Shown: positions 5,763 through 14,676, numbered from the stretch's first letter. The stretch: DNA of 20,553 nucleotides from UBA8108 sp965659285 (GCA_965659285.1 CBFHWB010000066.1:1-20553); one strand, 5' to 3'. Notes: generated from the letters alone by a model not told the origin. A program made the numbers and translations.

Positions 5763-8324
5763 GTGCCAAAGCAAGTAAGCGGTCCCCATTTTCTGCTCGT
5801 GATCCCCGGTGAAGAGTCCCAGCCGCGCCTGGTGATTCTTCCCGAGGGCGAGACCCTGCTCGGCCGTTCGCAGGAAAACGATATCATTCTCAAGGATTCG
5901 GCCGTTTCGCGTGAGCATGGCCGGGTGCTGCGCCAGGGAGCGATGGTTCGCTACGAGGATTTTGGTGACAGGAACATTACCTTCATTGGCTCCAGTCCAG
6001 CTCATGGCCGGGAGCTGCGGGATGGCGATGTTCTGAAAATGGGACACTCGCGCCTGGAGTTTCATTCCGGCGCCGCCCTGGCGACTCGGGCGCCGGCAAA
6101 GGCCGGCGGCATCGCCCCGCGCAGGCGTGTTTCCGATTCCTACAAGGCTAAAACCAGGTCATCCGGTCTGCCGATGGTGGTCGCGACCGCCGTGCTGGTG
6201 GGGATCATCGTGGTGATCTTTCTTTCCAGGGATCCTCCTCCGCAACAGCCGCCCGCCAGCGCGAATACGAACCTCCTCGTTCGGCGGGGACCGCCAGCCC
6301 GGAAGGAGAGCCGCCCGAAGTATCCCAAGGTGCCAGAAGTCACCAGGCCGAAGCCGGACGCGAAGCCGCCCCCGGCTGAAGCGAAGCCCGAGCCGGATGC
6401 CGGCGGACGGGATGCAGTGGCCGTAGAGACCCCGGCTCCCGCGGCGAAGAAAGAAAAGCCGCCGGCTCCGAAGCCCGTTGTCGTGAGGCCGGTGGTTCCG
6501 AAGAATGCAGAGGAGGCCTACTTCGAGGCCCACGTCGTTCCCTTTCTCTCAAAGTACTGCAACTCATGTCACAACCAGGAGAAGAAGAAGGGTGAGTTGG
6601 CGCTCAATGGTTATCTTGTCGCTTCCGAGGCGGTTAAGGATAAGCCGGTATGGGAGGCTGTAGCCAAGAAGATCAAGGCGGCCGAGATGCCTCCGAAGAG
6701 AAGCCCGAGGCCTACAGAAGATGAGGTCTCCAAGGTCGTCGCCTGGATTGACGCGGCAGTCTTCGGACTCAACGAGGGCAAGGGGAGGGACCCCGGCCGG
6801 GTCACCATGAGGAGGCTCAACAAGGTCGAATACAACTATACGGTCCGTGATCTTGTTGGCATCGATCTCGACCTGGCCGATGCTTTTCCCGCCGATGAGA
6901 TCGGCTATGGATTCGATAACATCAGCGACCTGCTCTCGATCCCGCCGCTGTTGATGGAGAAATACCTCAAGGCGGGCGAGAAGATCGTGGAGGCGGCCTG
7001 GTCTAAAGATGAATCCCGCGAGCGGATCCTGATCTGCTCGCCGAAAAAGAAGAGCGAGATAAAGACCTGCGCCAGGAAGATCATCAAGGACTTCGGGCTC
7101 AGGGCTTTTCGGCGTCCCCTGACCTCCAGCGAGACCGCGGCCCTGGTCAGTCTCGTCGAGCTTGCGGTGAAGAATGACGATGGGTTTGACAAAGGTATCC
7201 AGCTGGCGGTCCAGGCCATGCTGGTGTCTCCCCATTTTCTCTTCCGGGTAGAGATCGACACAAAGCCTGACGATCCCGAGGCGGTCCGCACCCTCAACGA
7301 TTACGAACTCGCCTCACGGCTGTCCTATTTCCTCTGGAGCAGCATGCCGGACGATGAATTGTTCGAGCTCGCCCGTACGAGAAGCCTTCGAAGGCGCAGC
7401 GCGCTTGAAAAACAGGTTGTACGGATGCTTGCGGACAAGAGATCGCAGGCGCTGGTTAAAACCTTCGCCGCCCACTGGCTTGGCATCCGGACGATGAAGC
7501 TGGTCACTCCCGATGAGGAAACCTTTCCCGATTTTGATCAGCAGCTTCGGGATGCCATGTGCAGGGAGACCGAGCTCTTCTTCGAGGAGATCATGAAGAA
7601 AGACCTCAGCGTTCTCCTCTTCATTGACTCAGACTTCACCTTTCTCAACCAGCGTCTTGCCGAGCACTACGGTATTCGCGGAGTGAGCGGTGTGAAGCAT
7701 CAACGTGTCGCCCTGAAGGACGGGCGCCGCGGCGGAGTCCTCACCCAGGGCACTGTTCTTACGATCACCTCCGATCCCACCCGGACCTCTCCGGTGAAGC
7801 GGGGGAAATGGATCCTCGAACAGATCCTCGGAAGCCCCCCTCCTCCTCCTCCCCCGGGGGCGGATAATTTTGCCGGCAAGGCTACCGAGGAGGGGTTGAC
7901 CCTCCGCGCACGCATGAAGCTGCACCGGCAGAATCCCGAATGCGCGGTCTGCCACGAAAAGATGGACACCATCGGGCTGGGATTCGAAAGATTCGATGGG
8001 ATCGGGACCTTTCGGAAAACCCAGTCCGGCACGCCGATTATTGTCAACGGCACCTTTCCGAACGGCCAGAGCTTCGAGGATGTGATCGAATTGAAGAGCC
8101 TTCTGCTGCGGCATAAGGCCGATTTCTGCCGCTGCCTGACCGAGAAAATGATGATCTTTGCCCTCGGCCGAGGGCTGGAGTATACTGATACTTCACTGGT
8201 AGATGAGATCTCGAAAGAGCTCGCTCTGAGCGGCTACCGGTTTTCGACGTTAGTGAAACAGATCGTCCTGTCTGAGAAGTTCAGAAAACGCAGAGGGGAA
8301 AAACCGCTGACCGCGGGAAAATAG
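5763..8324 (+). CDS. Membrane-anchored FHA / planctomycete cytochrome c / DUF1592-family protein
   Basis: Residues 10-100 form an FHA phosphothreonine-binding domain with the signature residues G34-R35, S49-R50 and H52. A basic stretch (119-133) precedes one membrane helix (about 137-155), which suggests that the FHA domain is cytoplasmic. A Pro/Lys/Ala-rich linker (157-245) then leads to a periplasmic part in the known family order. This starts with a planctomycete cytochrome c domain (heme motif CNSCH at 266-270, possible axial M309). DUF1587 (from about 349), DUF1595, DUF1592, DUF1588 and DUF1585 follow. A second CxxCH (727-731) lies in DUF1588, after its typical proline run. The reaction is unknown, but the cytochrome domain implies electron transfer. 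The start is GTG at 5763, required to include the FHA domain. The downstream DUF1552 gene is its usual partner. Confidence 0.92.
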   Translation: MPKQVSGPHFLLVIPGEESQPRLVILPEGETLLGRSQENDIILKDSAVSREHGRVLRQGAMVRYEDFGDRNITFIGSSPAHGRELRDGDVLKMGHSRLEFHSGAALATRAPAKAGGIAPRRRVSDSYKAKTRSSGLPMVVATAVLVGIIVVIFLSRDPPPQQPPASANTNLLVRRGPPARKESRPKYPKVPEVTRPKPDAKPPPAEAKPEPDAGGRDAVAVETPAPAAKKEKPPAPKPVVVRPVVPKNAEEAYFEAHVVPFLSKYCNSCHNQEKKKGELALNGYLVASEAVKDKPVWEAVAKKIKAAEMPPKRSPRPTEDEVSKVVAWIDAAVFGLNEGKGRDPGRVTMRRLNKVEYNYTVRDLVGIDLDLADAFPADEIGYGFDNISDLLSIPPLLMEKYLKAGEKIVEAAWSKDESRERILICSPKKKSEIKTCARKIIKDFGLRAFRRPLTSSETAALVSLVELAVKNDDGFDKGIQLAVQAMLVSPHFLFRVEIDTKPDDPEAVRTLNDYELASRLSYFLWSSMPDDELFELARTRSLRRRSALEKQVVRMLADKRSQALVKTFAAHWLGIRTMKLVTPDEETFPDFDQQLRDAMCRETELFFEEIMKKDLSVLLFIDSDFTFLNQRLAEHYGIRGVSGVKHQRVALKDGRRGGVLTQGTVLTITSDPTRTSPVKRGKWILEQILGSPPPPPPPGADNFAGKATEEGLTLRARMKLHRQNPECAVCHEKMDTIGLGFERFDGIGTFRKTQSGTPIIVNGTFPNGQSFEDVIELKSLLLRHKADFCRCLTEKMMIFALGRGLEYTDTSLVDEISKELALSGYRFSTLVKQIVLSEKFRKRRGEKPLTAGK

Positions 8325-8374
8325 GGCGGAACAAACGGCTGCAGAGATAAGCGATACCGGAGCGAAATGCTGAC

Positions 8375-9760
8375 ATGAAAACTGGAAGTCCGTTAGCCAG
8401 AAGAACGTTTCTCAGGGGTGCAGGGACAGCCATGGCGCTGCCCTTCCTTGATGCCATGCTTCCCTCGGATCTCCTGGTGAAAGCCCATGCCGCTGGAAAG
8501 AAATTTCCCCGCCGCATGGCCTTCTTCTATGTGCCCAACGGGGCGCATATGCCGGCGTGGACTCCCGAGAAGACCGGCGCGCTCAGACAGCTTCCAGAGA
8601 CGCTCGCGCCGCTCAAGGATCTGCGCAGCCATATGCTCGTTCTCAGCGGATTGACCCAGGACAAGGCGCGCGCCAACGGCGATGGTCCCGGCGACCACGC
8701 CAGGTCAGCCGCCGCCTTTCTTACCGGGGCGCAGCCCAAGAAGACCAATGGAAAAGATATCAGGGTAGGGGTCTCGGTTGACCAGTACGCAGCTGCCCGC
8801 ATAGGAAAAGAGACCTCCTTTCCCTCGATTGAGATCGGTTGTGATAAAGGCAAACAGACCGGAAGCTGTGATTCGGGATATAGCTGCGCCTATTCGCACA
8901 ATCTTTCCTGGAAGAACGCCTCGATGCCGATGGCCAAGGAGACCAGTCCTCGCCAGCTCTTCGATCGTCTTTTCCCGAATATTTCGGAACAAAAGAACCA
9001 GGTCAATGAGCGCTACCGCAAGAGCATCCTCGATTTTGTTCTTGGTGATGCCAGGAAGCTCGGCAGGAAGCTGGGCTCGAGCGACAGCCGCAAGCTTGAC
9101 GAATACCTGACCGCGGTCCGTGAAATCGAGGGCCGCCTCTCCCGGGCCCAGGCCGACAAGGAAAAGGACGGGACCCTTCGCAAGCTTCCGAAGGATGCGG
9201 AGAAGGTCGGCCAGAGTCTCCCGGGTGGAAGGCCCGGTGATTACGGCGAGCACATCAGGCTCCTCGGTGACATCATGATTCTCGCTTTCCAGGCCGACCT
9301 GACCCGGGTGGCGACCTTCATGCTGGCCAACGAGGGGAGCAATAAGAGCTATAAGCATGTTGGCGTTCCCGAGGGGCATCACTCCCTCTCTCATCATGGC
9401 AACGACAATGGCAAGCAGAACAAGATCAAGAAGATCAACAGGTTCCACATGGACCAGTTCGTCTACCTCATGAAGAAGCTCAAGGCTTCGACCGAGGGGG
9501 CCTACAGCCTCCTGGACAATTCGATGATTCTCTACGGAAGCGGCATCGGAGACGGCAATCGCCACAACCACCACGAGCTTCCGATCATCCTGATGGGCAA
9601 AGGCGGCGGCACCCTCAAGCCGGGACGTCATGTGCGCTATCCGAAGAATACGCCGCTCAACAACCTCTACATCGCCATGCTCGAGCGCATGGGCGCTCCC
9701 TGCAAGAAGCTGGGCGATTCGACGGCCCGACTGAACCAGCTCTACTCATCGAAGTTCTGA
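8375..9760 (+). CDS. Tat-exported DUF1552 family protein
   Basis: This 461-residue protein has a twin-arginine leader (ARRTFLRGAGTAMALPFLDA, about 8-27), so it is probably exported folded. The body matches DUF1552, a family common in Planctomycetes and almost always encoded beside DUF1592-type cytochromes. Typical blocks are the early FFYVPNGAHMPAW, the TGAQPKKT stretch, the GDYGEHIRLLGDIM region and the late LYGSGIGDGNRHNHHELPII block. That last His/Asp/Asn-rich block suggests metal binding. No enzymatic activity is established, and relation to sulfatase/phosphatase-like folds (as in DUF1501) is only suggested. The ATG at 8375 has GGAG 12 nt upstream. The 50-nt gap after the FHA-cytochrome gene fits one operon. 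Confidence 0.92.
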   Translation: MKTGSPLARRTFLRGAGTAMALPFLDAMLPSDLLVKAHAAGKKFPRRMAFFYVPNGAHMPAWTPEKTGALRQLPETLAPLKDLRSHMLVLSGLTQDKARANGDGPGDHARSAAAFLTGAQPKKTNGKDIRVGVSVDQYAAARIGKETSFPSIEIGCDKGKQTGSCDSGYSCAYSHNLSWKNASMPMAKETSPRQLFDRLFPNISEQKNQVNERYRKSILDFVLGDARKLGRKLGSSDSRKLDEYLTAVREIEGRLSRAQADKEKDGTLRKLPKDAEKVGQSLPGGRPGDYGEHIRLLGDIMILAFQADLTRVATFMLANEGSNKSYKHVGVPEGHHSLSHHGNDNGKQNKIKKINRFHMDQFVYLMKKLKASTEGAYSLLDNSMILYGSGIGDGNRHNHHELPIILMGKGGGTLKPGRHVRYPKNTPLNNLYIAMLERMGAPCKKLGDSTARLNQLYSSKF

Positions 9761-9778
9761 TACGCCTTCACATCAGTA

Positions 9779-9798
9779 GCGCTCAGCGCGGTCTTTTT
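9779..9798 (+). terminator. Weak hairpin plus T-run after the DUF1552 gene
   Basis: GCGC (9779-9782), loop TCA and GCGC (9786-9789) are followed by GGTC and T5 (9794-9798). The stem is only 4 bp. It overlaps the stop codon of the convergent minus-strand gene. Confidence 0.3.
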
Positions 9799-11420
9799 CC
9801 TGCCTTGCTGTTGAGCTCCCAGTGCCAGGGAAGGTCCAGGTACTGAACCCGGATCTCGTCGCCGGCCTTCAGGGCCTGCTCAAGGGCCTCATGGTAGCGG
9901 CTGGCATGGGCCAGGGCCGATCCGGCGATCGTCTCGAAATCAGAGTAGTACCATTCGTAGATCGGGCTGAGTTCGAGAAGGCCTTTGGCGGGATCGAATC
10001 GCAGCCAGGTGCTCTTTGAATGCACCAGCCGGGCCTGCTCCTGCAGCTGGCGCTCGAGCGCGGCTCCGGTGTAGGCCTCCCGGCGAAGTGGAGGACAGCC
10101 AGCGGCGGCGCAGACCAGCGCAAAGTGTATCCGTGCTTCCCGGAAATGATTCCTGATCCGATCATGCTCGATTTCATCGAGGCTCAGCTTCTTCCCTCCA
10201 AGGGACCAGCGCGGGTCCTCCCATCTCTTCTGCTCGGGGATGTCGAGGATCGATTCGATGCGGCCGTGGTACTCGAGCACCAGCCGCAGGGTGAAGGCGT
10301 TGTAGGCGTTGATCAGCAGCGCCAGGCGTTCATTCCTTCCCAGGCTGTCGAGCTTCTCGCTCCCAAGACTCGCGATATAGAGGTCTAGTTTTTCGGGGTT
10401 GGCGGCGAGGGATGGATAGTCGACCCAGCCCTCGGCGTCGACATGTGTTTTCAGCACCTGGTCAAGAAGCGAATGATCAACCACCGGGCCGGCCTCGGTG
10501 GCCTGGAAGCTCTCCACCAGTGAGGCTCGCGGAGGGCCGAAGAGGTCGATGAGGACCTGGCGCGCGGTGTTCGGCTGGAACCTGGCCAGCAGGCCACAGG
10601 AGAATAGCAGCAATCCCGCGAGGGCGAACAGGATAGTCTTGAGATCGACGCCTCTGCCGACGCGTTGGACGGGTTTCTCGAGCTCGTCGAGCGAGGCCAG
10701 CTGGGCGCGGGCCAGCCGGGTGATGTAGATTGTCGCGATCACGGTGGCGAGCAGCCCGGCTCCTCGCAGAATCCATTGCGCCACCTCGAGCGGCTCTTCA
10801 CCCGCGGCCGCGCCGGCCGCCTCGCGCGAGACATAGCCGAGGTAGACATAGAGAAAGGTGCCAGGGAGCATCGCTACCCAGCTGGAGAGCACGTAGGTCA
10901 GAAAACGAACAGGGGTGATTCCCCAGAGATAGTTCTGCAGGTTGAAGGGGATCGCCGGGGAGAGTCGCATGAGGGCGACAGTCTTCCAGCCGCCCTGTTC
11001 GAGCGCCTTGTCGATGGCCGCGAGGTACCGGTGGTTTTCGAGGAGGCTCGAGATCTTCCGCCTGGCAAGACGCCGGGCCAGGAAGAACGACAGGGCTGCG
11101 CCCACCGTGGATCCGATCGATACGGTGACGGTGCCGATTCCGAGACCAAAGGAGACGCCGGCGAAGAAGGTCAGGATCGAGCCCGGCACCATCAGCACGG
11201 TGGCGATGGAATAGGCCAGCCCATAGATGATCGGCCCCCAGGCTCCCGCGGCCTCGATGAGGGACGAGAGCCTTCTGAGCCAGGTCTCGAGTGGGAGGGC
11301 GCTCGCGCAAAGCAGGAATCCGGCGATCAGCAGCAGCGCCGACAGCCAGCGAAGGGTGGTTCCCAGGCGAATCATCCGGCTATCCGGGGGCAATCCAGGA
11401 GCTGGGGAATCAGTCTTCAT
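9783..11420 (-). CDS. Fusion of a TVP38/TMEM64 (VTT) membrane protein with a DUF547 domain
   Basis: The N-terminal part (about 24-205) is a VTT/SNARE-associated, DedA-like domain. After a first membrane helix (about 24-42) come the family-typical FFAGVSFGLGIGT stretch and RLSPAIPFNLQNYLWG (152-167), then an LPGTFLYVYLG ending. Such proteins are associated with lipid scrambling or membrane homeostasis. Two more hydrophobic helices follow (about 220-238 and 262-280). The C-terminal part (about 320-500) is DUF547, with LINAYNAFTLRLVLEY (369-384) and HFALVCAAAGCPPL (442-455). Its function is unknown. The ATG at 11420 has a GAGAAG a few bases upstream. The gene converges with DUF1552 and diverges from the secreted protein at 11605. 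Joining the two families is the notable point. Confidence 0.88.
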   Translation of the reverse strand: MKTDSPAPGLPPDSRMIRLGTTLRWLSALLLIAGFLLCASALPLETWLRRLSSLIEAAGAWGPIIYGLAYSIATVLMVPGSILTFFAGVSFGLGIGTVTVSIGSTVGAALSFFLARRLARRKISSLLENHRYLAAIDKALEQGGWKTVALMRLSPAIPFNLQNYLWGITPVRFLTYVLSSWVAMLPGTFLYVYLGYVSREAAGAAAGEEPLEVAQWILRGAGLLATVIATIYITRLARAQLASLDELEKPVQRVGRGVDLKTILFALAGLLLFSCGLLARFQPNTARQVLIDLFGPPRASLVESFQATEAGPVVDHSLLDQVLKTHVDAEGWVDYPSLAANPEKLDLYIASLGSEKLDSLGRNERLALLINAYNAFTLRLVLEYHGRIESILDIPEQKRWEDPRWSLGGKKLSLDEIEHDRIRNHFREARIHFALVCAAAGCPPLRREAYTGAALERQLQEQARLVHSKSTWLRFDPAKGLLELSPIYEWYYSDFETIAGSALAHASRYHEALEQALKAGDEIRVQYLDLPWHWELNSKAGKRPR

Positions 11421-11604
11421 CGGCTTCTCGTGCGTTGATACGGCTTGGATACGGCAATTCCGCCCCCGTGGACCTTTTAGCGCGGTCCCCGGGTTTTGAA
11501 AGAGCTTCTTAATGGTACACTAGATGGCAGGTAAGTCAGCAGTCTGTCGCTGGCTGGAGTCGAGTGGGAAATAGGCTGAATGAGTTTCCAGCAAGAGGTC
11601 TTTT

Positions 11605-13878
11605 GTGTACACCAGGTCCGTAATCTCCACCTGCTTCTGCGCGTTGCTGCTGCTGCCGTTAACGGCCGCCGTAGTCGAGGCGGCGCCTGAGAATGATGAC
11701 TACGCCGATGCTTTGATTCTCGAAGGGGAGTCGGGCCATTGGACGGGCGAGAATCGCGGAGCGAGCCGCGAGCTTGGCGAAGAATTGCACGCCAACAACG
11801 CCGGGGGATCATCTGTCTGGTTCCGCTGGACAGCCGTCTTCACCGGCCGGCTCACCGTCTATACCTTCGGCAGTGATTTTGACACCCTGCTCGCCTCCTA
11901 TACAGGGGAGGCGGTTGGCGACACGGTGCTGGTGGAGTCGAACGACGATTCCTGGGATGATTTTCAGAGCCGGATCGTTTTTCCCGTAACCCAGGGGCGG
12001 GATTATCACATCGTTGTCGATGGGTGGAATGGCAATGTCGGTAATATATTGCTCACCTGGCACCTCTCGCGTTCCGGCGGTTCGCCCGCCAATGATTCGT
12101 TTTCCGCGGGCCAGGAGGTCGCCGGGCCTTCGGGGATGGAGATTGGAAGCAATGTGGGCTCATCCCGTGAAGCGGAGGAGCCCTATCACCTCGGCCAGAT
12201 CCCCGGCCGCTCGGTCTGGTACACCTGGACCCCGGCGAATGATGGGGAGGCATCTTTCAGCACAGATGGCAGCGGCTTCGACACCCTGCTCGCGGTCTAT
12301 ACCGGCGACTCGGTAGACACCCTCGAGCGGATTACCCAGAATGATGATGTGGACGAGGTCGGGACCCCGGGGTTCAGCCGGGTGATGTTTCGTGTCACTG
12401 CGGGAGTTCCCTACCACGTGGTTGTTGATGGCCAGAACGAGGATGTCGGCGTCTTCATCCTGCGCTGGGTTTTCTCTATTCCCTGCGATCCGCCCGAGCG
12501 TCCTGGAGCGCCGGTGCCCGCCGACGCCTCGGTGGAGGTTGGCCGGAGCCTGACCCTGGAGTGGAACCAGGCACGGCAGGTGGCTGCCCGGATTGTCTAT
12601 GGAGAAGATGATCGGATGGAGGCCTTCGCGGTCATCGAGGAAGCTCGCCGGGAGGCGCTCGAGTCTGTCGCCATGGTCGTCAACCGGTCCGATCTCCTCG
12701 AGAATCCTGATGGCACCTTCAGCCTTCCCGCCCGGACACTTGGGGAGACGGCCTCCTTCTGCGAGTCGGAGAGATTTGTCGACCAGCCGAATCCCGGGGT
12801 CTGCACAGCCTTCCTGGTGGGACCCGACCTGCTGGCCACTAGTGGCCAGTGCGTCTCGGATGATTCAGATTGTGGAAGGTTCGCGTTCGTCTTCGGCTGC
12901 AGGATGGCGGAGCCGGGGGTTCCCATCCTGGAGTTCGACGCGTCCCAGGTCTATTTCTGTGAGGGAATTCTTCAGAATCGTGTGGAGGAGCAGGGCGCGG
13001 ATTGGGCGGTCGTCCGGGTCGACCGGGCGGTCGAGGATCGGGCGCCCTTCGCGGTCAGGCGAGAGGGCCGGGTCGAGGAAGGCCAGGAGCTGCTGGCGAT
13101 CGGACACCCCTTCGGACTTCCTCTGAAAGTTTCCGATGGCGCCGTGGTCAGGGATAACCGCCAGCCTGAAATCTTTGTCGCCAATATCGACGCGGCCTAC
13201 GGAGGCCCTGGGCGGGGAAGCTCCGGTTCACCCATCCTCGACGCGCAGACCCTGATGGTCGAGGGAGTTCTCGTGCGGGGCGAGGAAGATGTCATCGAGG
13301 AAAACGGCTGCTTCGTGACCCTGCGTTGCGGGGATGAGGTCTGTCGTGGAGAGGACGTTACCCGGGCGGAAGAATTCCAGCACCTGGTCCCGCCCAATCT
13401 CGACAATATCATCTACGAGGTCTGGATGGGGCCCTGCGGCGGGCTGACCAAGATCGGGGAGACGAGGTCGACCAGCTGGGTGATCGAGGAGAGGCTCGAC
13501 AGGGCCACTCCCTATTGCTGGCGCATCGTGGCGCGCAATGAATGCGGAAGGGTCTTCGGTCCAAGCTGGAGCTTTATCACCACGGCGGCGCTCGACCCGG
13601 TCTTTCGCCGCGGCGATGTGAACCAGGATGAGCTGGCCAACCTCAGTGACGCCATCGGGATCCTCAATTATCTCTTCCTCGAAGGAGACACACCCGGCTG
13701 TCTCAACACCGCGGATGTCGATGATTCAGGGCAGGTGGATATCACCGACGGTGTCTATCTCCTGAACTATCTTTTCATCGGCGGCGCTCCTCCACCTGAG
13801 CCCCTGGACGCCTGCGACATCGACATCACTCCGGATGTCGGCCTGGGCTGCGAGTTCTATACGCCCTGCGGTTTCTGA
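11605..13878 (+). CDS. Secreted multidomain protein with a degenerate trypsin-like domain and dockerin-like tail
   Basis: This 757-residue protein starts with a signal peptide (LLLLPLTAAVVEA, cleavage near 27). Two PPC-like beta domains follow (about 28-148 and 155-292), each with SVW-x-W/T and FDTLLA-x-YTG motifs. Residues 294-322 look like the first strands of a fibronectin III domain and 604-660 like its remaining strands. Between them sits a chymotrypsin-fold serine protease domain (about 376-575). The catalytic Asp is recognisable in DWAVVRVD (D466) and the Ser in GSSGSP (S540). The expected TAGHC is TSGQC, with Q415 in place of the catalytic His, so peptidase activity is doubtful. The end (about 668-740) has two Asp-rich, dockerin-like calcium-binding repeats (DVNQDE and DVDDSG) typical of planctomycete exported proteins. 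The GTG at 11605 has AGAGG 6 nt upstream. Confidence 0.85.
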   Translation: MYTRSVISTCFCALLLLPLTAAVVEAAPENDDYADALILEGESGHWTGENRGASRELGEELHANNAGGSSVWFRWTAVFTGRLTVYTFGSDFDTLLASYTGEAVGDTVLVESNDDSWDDFQSRIVFPVTQGRDYHIVVDGWNGNVGNILLTWHLSRSGGSPANDSFSAGQEVAGPSGMEIGSNVGSSREAEEPYHLGQIPGRSVWYTWTPANDGEASFSTDGSGFDTLLAVYTGDSVDTLERITQNDDVDEVGTPGFSRVMFRVTAGVPYHVVVDGQNEDVGVFILRWVFSIPCDPPERPGAPVPADASVEVGRSLTLEWNQARQVAARIVYGEDDRMEAFAVIEEARREALESVAMVVNRSDLLENPDGTFSLPARTLGETASFCESERFVDQPNPGVCTAFLVGPDLLATSGQCVSDDSDCGRFAFVFGCRMAEPGVPILEFDASQVYFCEGILQNRVEEQGADWAVVRVDRAVEDRAPFAVRREGRVEEGQELLAIGHPFGLPLKVSDGAVVRDNRQPEIFVANIDAAYGGPGRGSSGSPILDAQTLMVEGVLVRGEEDVIEENGCFVTLRCGDEVCRGEDVTRAEEFQHLVPPNLDNIIYEVWMGPCGGLTKIGETRSTSWVIEERLDRATPYCWRIVARNECGRVFGPSWSFITTAALDPVFRRGDVNQDELANLSDAIGILNYLFLEGDTPGCLNTADVDDSGQVDITDGVYLLNYLFIGGAPPPEPLDACDIDITPDVGLGCEFYTPCGF

Positions 13879-13885
13879 GGGAGAC

Positions 13886-13906
13886 CGGGCTGCGAATCAG
13901 AGCCCG
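13886..13906. terminator. Hairpin between convergent genes, possible shared terminator
   Basis: CGGGCT (13886-13891) and AGCCCG (13901-13906) form a perfect 6-bp stem with a 9-nt loop. It lies between the two convergent stop codons and runs into the end of fabI. There is no T-run on either side, so this is weak. Confidence 0.25.
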
Positions 13907-14676
13907 ACGATGTTGTAGCCGCAGTCGACGTAGATCACCTCCCCGGTGATGCCGCTCGAGAGGTCGCTGGCGAGGAAGACAGATGCGCCGGCAACCTCCT
14001 CGGTCTCGACGTTGCGTTTCAGGGGCGCGCGCTCGGCCACCTGTCCGAGGATGTCGGTGAAACCCGAGATGCCCCGGGCGGCGAGAGTATTGATCGGGCC
14101 CGCCGAGATGGCGTTGACCCGGATTCCCTTTTCTCCAAGGTCGGCGGCCAGGTAGCGGACCGATGATTCCAGCGCGGCCTTGGCCACGCCCATGACGTTG
14201 TAGTTCTTCACCGCGCGTTCGCTGCCGAGGTAGGTGAGGGTCTGGATGCTGCCGCCATCTTTCATCAGCGGCGCGGCCATACGCGATACCGCGGTCAGGG
14301 AATAGGAACTCACCTCCTGGGCGAGGAGGTAGCCCTCGCGCGAGGTCTGGCTGAAGCCGCACTCGAGATCTTCCCGGTTGGCAAAGGCCAGGCAATGGAC
14401 GAGGAAATCGATCGAGCCGAAGTCCCGGCTGAGGCCTTCGCCCAGGGCGGCAACCTGTTCATCGTCGGTCACGTCACAGGGGAAGAGAGAGCATTCGGCG
14501 GGCAGGGTTGAGACGAGATCTTCGACCCGGCCCTTCAGCTTCTCATTCTGGTAGGTGAAGGCCAGTTCCGCGCCGGCGTCACTCATACCTTTCGAGATTG
14601 CCCAGGCGATGCTGCGTTTGTTGGCAACGCCCAGGACAACGCCTTTTTTCCCCTGGAGCAGGTTTGTCTCAGTCAT
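13897..14676 (-). CDS. fabI: Enoyl-[acyl-carrier-protein] reductase FabI
   Basis: This 259-residue protein has the usual FabI length. FabI is a cytoplasmic short-chain dehydrogenase-fold enzyme that reduces trans-2-enoyl-ACP, usually with NADH. It catalyses the last step of each fatty acid elongation cycle. The N-terminal cofactor loop is GVANKRSIAWAI (16-27). The active-site block TYLGSERAVKNYNVMGVAKA holds Y149, Y159 and K166. The tyrosine 159 and lysine 166 have the Y-x6-K spacing typical of FabI rather than the Y-x3-K of ordinary SDRs. The conserved RVNAISAGPI stretch follows. The ATG at 14676 has AGGAAAG about 5 nt upstream. It is divergent from the arg operon and convergent with the protease-like gene. 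Confidence 0.96.
   Translation of the reverse strand: MTETNLLQGKKGVVLGVANKRSIAWAISKGMSDAGAELAFTYQNEKLKGRVEDLVSTLPAECSLFPCDVTDDEQVAALGEGLSRDFGSIDFLVHCLAFANREDLECGFSQTSREGYLLAQEVSSYSLTAVSRMAAPLMKDGGSIQTLTYLGSERAVKNYNVMGVAKAALESSVRYLAADLGEKGIRVNAISAGPINTLAARGISGFTDILGQVAERAPLKRNVETEEVAGASVFLASDLSSGITGEVIYVDCGYNIVGL

Noticed and set aside
5422..5778. 118-codon plus-strand frame after the tRNA
   Set aside because: It begins inside the tRNA-His gene and lies over the minus-strand esterase relic; no conserved sequence.
8705..9631. 308-codon minus-strand frame opposite the DUF1552 gene
   Set aside because: The plus strand encodes a clear DUF1552 protein with a Tat signal; the opposite frame has no recognisable domain.
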